A DNA stretch of 64,000 nt from Aselliscus stoliczkanus. Lineage: Eukaryota > Chordata > Mammalia > Chiroptera > Hipposideridae. Under the pieces are notes generated by a model. It was not told where the DNA came from. It ran no database searches and saw only the letters and a program-made list of their open reading frames with translations. The stretch spans positions 59,363,501 to 59,427,500 of the forward strand of contig CM066731.1 in the NCBI GenBank assembly GCA_033961575.1. Reading direction: 5' to 3'. Positions 57,105-64,000 of this stretch are shown in pieces (position 1 is the stretch's first letter; each line of letters begins with the position of its first letter). Both the position numbers and the translations under genes were made by a program.

Positions 57105-58020
57105 TTTCTCCTCATATCCTTTTGTTATTTTTATGATATCTATAGTATCAGATAGATAGGTCCCTGTTTCATTCCTAATCCAGGTGATTTGTACCTTCTC
57201 CTCTCATCTTGCTAGAGGTTTATCAATTTTTATAATCTTTTCGAAAAACCAATTCTTGGCTTTGTTGGTTGTTTATTGTTGTATTTCTACTCTCTATTTT
57301 ATTAATTGATGCTCCTACTTTATTAGTATCTGCCTTCCGTTTTCTTTGGGTTTAATTTATTCCTCTTTAACTTAATAGGTGAAGGCTTAGTGAATGGTTT
57401 TAAACCTTTTTTCTTTTCTAATACATGCATTGAGCCGTATAAATTTTGTTCTGTGTACTGTTTTTTGATATATGGTAGTGTCATTATTATGCAGTTCAAA
57501 TTTTTCCTATTTTCTATTGTGATTTTTTTTCTGTGTTCAGTGAAGTATTTAGAAGTGTATTGGTTATCTTCCAAACATTTGGGGGATTTTTATGTACTTG
57601 ATTTATAATTTAGTTCCACTGTCATCAAAGGATACACTCTACATGATTTAATTTATTGAGAGTTGCTTTATGGTGTTGCATGAGTTCTCTTTTGGTTACT
57701 ATCCCAAATGCACTTGAAAAGAATGTGCATTCTGCAGTTGTGGGTCTAGTATTTCATATATGATTCATTATGTTGTTCATAACTTCTACAGTCCTACAGA
57801 TTTTTATGCTTGCTCTATCAACTACTATGAGAGTTATATAAAAATTTCCCATAATTATTTTAAAGTTATTGTCTACTGATTTCAAGATCTAGAAGTATAT
57901 CATCTGTTGGCCTTCTTCTATTATTTGTTTTTTCTCATAATTATTAGTCACATATTACTACTTCTTTGTGTGTCGAGTAATTCTATAATAGACATTGTAT
58001 AAAAGAACTGTAGAGGCTTC
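57105..58020 (-). mobile_element. Old L1 ORF2 fragment, antisense
   Basis: TGCTAGAGGTTTATCAATTT, TCGAAAAACCAATTCTTGGC, TTAATTGATGCTCCTAC, GAATGTGCATTCTGCAGTTG and TCCCATAATTATTTTAAAGT are reversed ORF2 landmarks of L1M-type elements. No intact frame. Confidence 0.8.
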
Positions 58021-58044
58021 ATAACTGATTACTTAACTTCAATC

Positions 58045-58501
58045 AAAAAATGAACTGGTCAAGGGCCGGCCGAGTGGCGCATTGGTTAAGCGCTGGTTTG
58101 GGGATGCCAGCGGCCCCGGTTCGGATCCCACATGAGGGCCAGTGACACTGCCCTCTACAGCTAACAACAGCTCCACCTGGAGCTGGGCTGTGCGAGCCCC
58201 GGTGATGGTATGGGCTGCAGCCCCTGCTGCAGTGGGCTGACATAGGCTACAGTGAGTGGCCCGCAGCCAGTGTGAGTGGCTGGCAGCCAAGCGTGAGCTG
58301 CCAATAGCCGTGGTGAGCGACATCCAGAGGCCAGCGACCGATCTGCCTCATCCGGGAAGAGTGAAGCAACATCCTCCGCAACTAAACTGAAGAACAAAAA
58401 GACAGTAACTTGTCTGTTCCCCTTCCCCGATTCCCCAACGCTGTTCCCCTCCGCCAATTCCCCAATAAAATCTTAAAAAAAAAAAAAATGAACTGGTCAA
58501 G
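58045..58501 (+). mobile_element. Full-length Rhin-1-type SINE, best-preserved copy
   Basis: Element 58064-58487. Head GGCCGGCCGAGTGGCGCATT; A box TGGCGCATTGG (58075-58085); B box GGTTCGGATCC (58118-58128); GC-rich body with CAGCTCCACCTGGAGCTG; AATAAA at 58464-58469 followed by TCTTA and an A tail. A polyadenylation signal plus a TCTT-type pol III stop is the layout of T+ class SINEs. The duplication ATGAACTGGTCAAG is perfect at 58050-58063 and 58488-58501. Confidence 0.95.
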
Positions 58502-58984
58502 AAGGGGCCCTTAGTCTTTTTCCTCTGCGTATGACCCTTTCCTTGGGTGTGGCACCCAAGGTATCTGCTTCTTTAGCCCCGAAAGTCTGAAAGACTTTAA
58601 TAAATAAATTTGATAGGAGAACCCCAGTATTGTTGAAGATTTCTATGATTGCTCTTCTCTGTAGGCCAGACCTTACAATGTGAACTGCAGCCACTCAACT
58701 GGAAAACCTAAATGCAATGGGAATAATTGGATCTGGGAGTGGGGGCACTCAACCTCCATAGGCAAGGTGGGCATGGTTACTGTAAAGGACAGCAGAGTCA
58801 AAGCAGCAATTGGAATAGCCTGATTCTCACAGACCTATGGCATTGGCTAGTCAATCACAGAGTTCCAAGAAGTGAAATAGATAGGAAACCTACCAAATTC
58901 TTACTTGATCTGTATAAGCATACAAACTCTAGAGCAAGTCAACAAAAATTGAACTCGAATCATGAAAACAGAATCAATGGCCCT
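58502..58984. other. Unassigned DNA
   Basis: A 65-codon minus frame (58497-58694) is unrecognised. AATAAATAAATTTG at 58601-58614. Confidence 0.3.
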
Positions 58985-59300
58985 TAAATGCCAAAGACTC
59001 TCAAAAATACCCCTCTACCCCCACACAGCCCCGACCTCTCTCCTGAACTCCAGGCTTATATATCAAATTGCCTACTTGCTATCTCTACCTGGATCTCAAA
59101 TATACTCATATATGTCTAATTTAACATGTCCAAAACTGAACTGATGTTTCCCCAAACCTCTACCCACAGCCTTCCCCATTTCAGTTGGTAACATATCCAT
59201 TCCTGAGTAGCTCTGACTCAAATCCGTGAAGTTTACCTTAGTTCTCTTTTTCTCACACCTCACAACAGGCCTGTTGGAAAATCTTGTTGGGTCTAGCTAC
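58985..59300 (+). repeat. L2 LINE, sense
   Basis: TCCTGAACTCCAGGCTTATA, TATCAAATTGCCTACTTGCT, ACCTGGATCTCAAATATACT, AACATGTCCAAAACTGAACT, CCACAGCCTTCCCCATTTCA are in L2 order. Confidence 0.85.
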
Positions 59301-61191
59301 TATACAGGTAGCTGTAAGAAAGACATCTTTTGAAAATAATTTCCCAGGGGACACAAAAAAATAACTCCCATTTACATTTCACTGTATAGGACTTAGTCAC
59401 ATATCCATGCCTAGATTCAAGAGAGGCAAGAAATGTGGGCCACATAGTTCTTGGAAACAAGTCTGGTTTCTTTTGCTTTGGAGGAGACAAGGTTCTTAGA
59501 ATCAACCCCATCACAGAATCTAAAGAACCTCAAGCCTCTATAGATTGATGTCTAGGCTGATATCTTCTAGAAAACTAGCATGAAAACCAGTGTTCTGAAT
59601 ACTAGGTGTAATACTAGATTAATAGTACTGTATATCCAGGATATCATAGGAAGTTTATTTTCCTACCTTGGCCAGCCAAACTTCCTACCTGTTTCAGTCA
59701 GGGATCTGTTTCAGAGATGAGAACCATTCTAGCTTGTTTATGAAAGGTGTATTGATTAATGATTATTAGATGGCTTGTGAAATTGTTGGAAAGGCCAAAG
59801 AAACATAGGGCTGGTTAGACAGACATTGCTCAGAACTACACCACAAAGGGAGAAGTTGGTGTCTGTGATCAAGAAGCCACTGCAAGATTGGGAAACTCTA
59901 GAACCACACGGCTCCTGTCACAGCCAAGAAGCTGCCATGGAAACAGTCAGTGCCAAACAGTGTCAACTAAGAGAAAATAGAAACAGCGGGAAAATAGTCG
60001 TTGCCTTGCTTCCAACTTAACAAGAGCACTGGAGCATCTGATTGACAAACCTAAGTGACATTCAGAATCCTAGCTGAAGAAAGCCTAGAAGGAGGTTGGG
60101 GTGCATGAAATGAGAAATCCTGTGAAAAAGATATGGTGTGCAATTTTACATCTATTACAAAAGAACTCTGTTTATTAGTGTGGAGAACTAGAAAAGGTCG
60201 CCTGGGAAACTGAAGTCTATAGGAGGAAACCATTTTAACTAGCACTTAAAATCTTCTTTCTCTGATCATTTTAGTGGAAATAGTAATTAATAAGTGGCAA
60301 AGTCAAAGTTTTGAGTTTCATTTTTGCTTCTGCATGCCACCTCTCTCACTGCCCTCATAAGGAGTAAAAGAGCTGAAAAAGAGACAGCTATCAGAAAGAG
60401 AAACAAAATGCTTAGATCCCTCGCTTATGGAATAACCAACCTAGGAAAAACTGCTCGCTGGCTAAATGTTTCCATACTGTGAGGTTTACAGCAACAATAA
60501 AATATTTAAGATTACAGAAAAAACATGTACAAATTTGAGGCATTTGAATAAAATAGTTCAACATACATATTCAAGTAGACATTTTAAAGCATGGACAAAG
60601 AAGTGAGGGACAAAGGGCCATGAAGCAATATTTTAACCTAAGTCACAGCATTGAAATGTTTGAAAATGTTTACAGTGAATTGATGAATGGTTATTGAATG
60701 GCTTGTGGAATTATGAGAAAGACCAAAGAAACATGTATGCAATGAATCTGAGTTTTAATCGGAAGAGCATCAGCCAAGGGGGAGCTAGCCTACCTTTGCT
60801 TTTCTGTGAGCCTTGACTGCTCATTTTGACCAGGCTATAAAGAAAGCAGATGTTAGGCCTCCTGCTACTTGAACCCTCAGGGTTCTTTCCTTATATGAGG
60901 CTTGGCCCTCTCTTCTTAATCTCATTGATCTCCCAGATTCAGCTGCTTTTCTTTACCTCTCAGTTTAGCCACAAACTATGCTTTTTCTTGAGGTTCTCCC
61001 CTCCTCTAGACTGGCACATAATACACTCAAGTTCTTGTTGAATTGATTTACTAATTTATTTATTTAAAACAATGATTGAGTAGAGCAGTCTCCTCAGCCT
61101 CACAATTCTTTGGAGTCTCCTAAATTAGACACTAACCGTTAAAAGTTGAGTGCCTCTTATCATTGTAACAAGTAAGAGAAAGGACAAGGCT
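59301..61191. other. Unassigned DNA with a 54-bp direct repeat pair
   Basis: 59753-59806 and 60681-60734 share about 80 per cent identity (both end in CCAAAGAAACAT). No gene recognised. Confidence 0.35.
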
Positions 61192-61213
61192 CTCTAGGCT
61201 CTTAGCTGTTTTC

Positions 61214-61244
<31 letters not shown>

Positions 61245-61344
61245 AGTGTCACTGGCCCTCATATGTGGGACCCGAACCGGGGCTGCTGGCTTTCTATGCC
61301 AGCGCTTAACTACCGCACCACTTGGCCGGCCCTCTAGGCTCTTA
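61192..61344 (-). mobile_element. Short Rhin-1-type SINE, antisense, 13-bp TSD
   Basis: T tract of about 25, GAGGGCAGTGTCACTGGCCC, B-box complement GGACCCGAACC, head complement CCACTTGGCCGGCC. CTCTAGGCTCTTA is perfect at 61192-61204 and 61332-61344. Confidence 0.92.
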
Positions 61345-61401
61345 ATAAGTTTGGTTCCTCACCATCCTCTAGGCTATTAATAAGTTTGGTTCTTCACCAT
61401 C
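61332..61401. repeat. 35-bp tandem duplication
   Basis: Units 61332-61366 and 61367-61401 begin CTCTAGGCT and end TTCACCATC or CTCACCATC, with 2 mismatches. The SINE target lies at the start of unit one. Confidence 0.92.
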
Positions 61402-61570
61402 CCTCATTCTCTAACTCCTGAAACTTCATTTGTTAGCTGATACCCAGTAACGCTTTTCAGCTAGAAGCTTCTCTCAGCTGATTCTAGACTTGGAGCTAAA
61501 CTCAGCTTAGATTCATCTCCAGCCCAGAGCAATGTTAAGACCAGCAGTGATCACTCAGAGAAAGAAAGTA

Positions 61571-61726
61571 CAGTAATACCTTGGTTTGTGAGCATAATTC
61601 ATTCCAGAAACAAACTACTTGTATTGCAAGACATTGCTCATTTACCAAGTTAAAATGTATTAGAAATGTTTGCTCATCTTGTAGAACATTTGCAAACCAC
61701 GTTACTCGCAATCCAAGGTTTTACTG
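61571..61726. mobile_element. Palindromic Tigger/mariner-type MITE
   Basis: Left end CAGTAATACCTTGGTTTGTG, right end reading in reverse CAGTAAAACCTTGGATTGCG. Flanked by TA (61569-61570) and TG, a decayed TA. 156 bp with no coding capacity. Confidence 0.8.
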
Positions 61727-61863
61727 TGCTTTCCTCCCTTCAAAGAGTCATCCCCTGTGCTTCAGGCTTTGCCAAACCAACTTTAGAAACTAGTGTCTCA
61801 CTCCTGCCTAGTACCTGGAGCTACTACACTTGTGGCAAACTGTTGTTTTCCAACAATAGCTTC

Positions 61864-62331
61864 AAAAACCTTCCTATCCTGGGGCCGTCTGAGTGGCACG
61901 TTGGTTAAGAGTTGGCTTGGGATGCCAGCTCTGAGCAGCAAGGCCGCCAGTTCAGATCCCACATGAGGGCCAGTGACGCTGCGCCCTCTACAGCTAAGAT
62001 GGTGAACAACAGCTCGACCTGGAGCTGGGCTGCCATGAGTCGCCAGCGACGGCATAGACTGCAGTGGAGCTGGCGGGCAGCTGGCATGCGCTTTCATGAG
62101 CTGCCGTGAGCCATCATGAGCAACCATGCAATGGCCTGAGAGTGACTGCCTCAGCCAGGAAGAGAGCAATGACAACACCAACATGGGCCAGTGAAGTGAC
62201 TTCCTCCACAACTAGACTGGAGAACAAAAGGACAGCAACTTGTCTGTTCCCCTTCCCTGATTCCCCAATGCTGTATGCCTCCCCTAATTCCGAAAAGAAA
62301 AAAAACAAAACAAAAAAAACCTTCCCATCCT
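61864..62331 (+). mobile_element. Variant full-length Rhin-1-type SINE, 17-bp TSD
   Basis: Head GGGGCCGTCTGAGTGGCACG; variant CAGCTCTGAGCAGCAAGGCC before the B-box region CAGTTCAGATCCC; contains CTAAGATGGTGAACAACAGC; ends CCCCTAATTCCGAAAAG, so the AATAAA is lost. AAAAACCTTCCTATCCT (61864-61880) versus AAAAACCTTCCCATCCT (62315-62331), 16 of 17. Confidence 0.9.
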
Positions 62332-62404
62332 ACATGCTGCTCTTAAAATATTACTCCTACTCTTCTCCTAGGTGTGATGTACATTCCCTCCCCTTGAATT
62401 TGTA

Positions 62405-62790
62405 ATTATGGTGGAAGTGACATCATGTGACTTCTGGGGCGAAGTCATCAGAGGTGATAGAACTTCTGCTCAAGTCTCCTGGGTTACTTGCTCTTGGAAG
62501 CCATGGTGAGAGACAGCCCAAAGTGCCCCATTTGGAGAGACCACGTGGAGAGGCCAGGTAGAGTGCCAATGGACAGCCCTTAGGTGAGGTTCCAGCCAAC
62601 AGCCATGTCTGGATGTGTAAGTGAAGGTGGTTCCAGGCTCTACCTACCCCTTGATTCATCCAGACTTTGACAAGCTATCCCCACTGTGCCCTATACAAAT
62701 TCCTAAACATCATAATCCTTGAACATAAAATTATAATTTTATACCACTAAGTTTTAGGAGAATTTATAATGTAGCAATAGTTACTAGAAT
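62405..62790 (+). repeat. MaLR-type LTR fossil, sense
   Basis: GAGAGACCACGTGGAGAGGC, GGTGAGGTTCCAGCCAACAG and, at the end, TACCACTAAGTTTTAGGAGA with ATAATGTAGCAATAGTTACT match the 3' half of MLT1-type LTRs. Confidence 0.75.
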
Positions 62791-63784
62791 AACCATCCAT
62801 CCATTTAAGAAAAAAATCTTATTGAGTTCCTAATATGTGTTCGATGGGCATTTTTAGTCCCTACCCAGGACCACTGGTCCTTTCCTAGGGAAATCTGAAA
62901 GGCTCTCTTCCTGGTCCTCAGAGGACTTGCATCTGTCTCTTCCACCCCTCCTATAAGTCTACTTGGTTTCAGTCCACAAAAAGCCTTTCCCTTAGCCCAG
63001 CTCCATCTGTATTTTGTGGTGTTTGTCTGCAGCACAATAGCTATGTGGTTGCTAAGGCTGGTCCACCCTTCAGTGATGCTGGGATTCTTCACCTATTATT
63101 CTCAGTTAATGTCTTAGCCAAAGCTTCCTGGTTGTCATTTGGTCCAGATGGGGAGACTCTCGTCCCAAGCGTTTATTTGTCCAGCATGTTGCTTCCACAT
63201 GCTCACTGCTTTTTTTGGCTACATTTGGGGGATAGTTACAACTACATTATAGGATTATTTTGAGAGGTCAATAGTACACATATGTCATCTAGAACATTGC
63301 ACAGCACACACTGTAGGTACTCAGTGCCTAATAATTTTTGACCTCCTCTAGTTCAAAAGGTCTTCAGTTCTTATAGGATGTTCCAGAATATCCTTGTTGC
63401 TAATCTGAGTAATAGTCTAAGTTTAAAGTCCATTTTCAAGCCAAAACAATTGTCATACTCTGTGACTAGTGTTCGATCTGGATAATTTTTTTCTTTTTTT
63501 TGACCTGGGGAGGTCATCACACATATTTGCAGAAGCACACCAGTTTACCAACATTTGTAAATACTGCAGTCTCAGCATTATCATAATCTTATAAATAAAA
63601 TTCTTTGGCAGTGTTAATGCAAATTTCAGAGGCATTTTCATAAAGTTGATTTTAATTTCTTCAGATGCTCTTTCTCCTATAGGCTACTGGAAAGCCAGAC
63701 ATGTTCTCAGGACCCTGAAGGAATTATTGTTATTATTGTTATCATTGTTGTTACTTATTGTTGTCATTGTAAAATGGAGTTGAC
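62791..63784. other. Unassigned DNA
   Basis: A (TTATTG)-like low-complexity run lies at 63723-63770. No gene recognised. Confidence 0.35.
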
Positions 63785-64000
63785 TTTTTTTTTTTCCAAG
63801 ATTTTTATTGGAGAATTGGGGGAGGGGACTAGCCAAGTTGTTGTTCTTCAATCTTTGTTGTGGAAGTTACCAGTCGCCATCTGGCTTCCCATCGCAGCTC
63901 ATGGCCTCTGAGCTCAAGGCTGTGTTCAATCTTAGTTGTGGGTGGGAGTAGCCACCATCCAATGCAGGAGTCGAACCAGCAGCCTTGTTGTTAAGACCAC
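63785..64000 (-). mobile_element. Variant Rhin-1-type SINE, antisense, cut by window end
   Basis: T run, AAGATTTTTATTGGAGAATT, a shortened body, B-box complement GAGTCGAACC near 63968, and TTGTTGTTAAGACCAC at the edge. The head lies outside the window. The body is much shorter than in other copies. Confidence 0.85.

Noticed and set aside
58064..58140. tRNA gene
   Set aside because: The A and B boxes belong to the SINE head. The cloverleaf is not maintained, and an identical head recurs in many copies with TSDs.
58497..58694. 65-codon minus frame beside a SINE
   Set aside because: It starts in non-repeat DNA and ends in the SINE duplication. The peptide is basic but unrecognised, with no splice or poly(A) evidence.
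1..64000. CRISPR array, operon, phage or bacterial mobile element
   Set aside because: No regularly spaced direct repeats, no dense co-directional ORFs and no ribosome-binding sites. The repeat content is mammalian throughout.

Overview
The window is nuclear DNA from a mammal, most probably a horseshoe bat or a close relative (Rhinolophidae/Hipposideridae). It is AT-rich and CpG-poor, with no dense ORFs or operons, and carries the usual eutherian repeats: L1, L2, MIR, MaLR LTRs, Tigger and small hAT elements. The lineage clue is a set of about 15 tRNA-derived SINEs that start with the same GGCCGGCC..GAGTGG head and carry pol III A and B boxes. The long form ends in AATAAA plus TCTTA. I recognise these as the Rhin-1 type described from horseshoe bats; the species assignment is inference. 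No complete protein gene is visible, so this looks like intergenic or deep intronic sequence.

Layout. 1-8.8 kb: unique DNA, two L2 segments (one split by an LTR), three SINEs and an LTR. 8.8-16.5 kb: a MIR, a MaLR LTR, an inverted L1 that keeps its 5'UTR and 3' end but lacks the ORFs between them, and two SINEs. 16.5-21.2 kb: a candidate plus-strand exon, an unresolved LTR-like block and an L1 3' end split by a SINE. 21-27.5 kb: mostly unique AT-rich DNA with a CpG-containing patch and a pair of overlapping long open frames on opposite strands. 27.6-31.6 kb: a 5'-truncated L1 with a readable target-site duplication, a Tigger and a mariner relic. 32.2-32.55 kb: the best candidate host exon, a minus-strand 3'-terminal exon with acceptor, 47 codons, stop, AATAAA and GU-rich tail. 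33-36.4 kb: MaLR LTRs, part of a hAT-like repeat, L2 and a SINE whose tail became (TA)n(CA)n. 37-42.7 kb: a large nest of old minus-strand L1 broken by younger elements. 42.7 kb: a mariner-type MITE with perfect 27-bp arms. 44-46.5 kb: a G-quadruplex motif and a second hAT-like copy with a young SINE inside. 46.5-64 kb: microsatellites, L2, MIR, old L1, SINEs, a palindromic MITE, a MaLR LTR and a SINE cut by the window edge.

Nearly all long open frames here come from SINE or L1 sequence and are not genes. The two candidate exons (minus strand near 32.4 kb, plus strand near 16.6 kb) are on opposite strands and cannot belong to the same transcript. I recognise neither protein. All repeat names come from remembered consensus features and were not checked by a database search.
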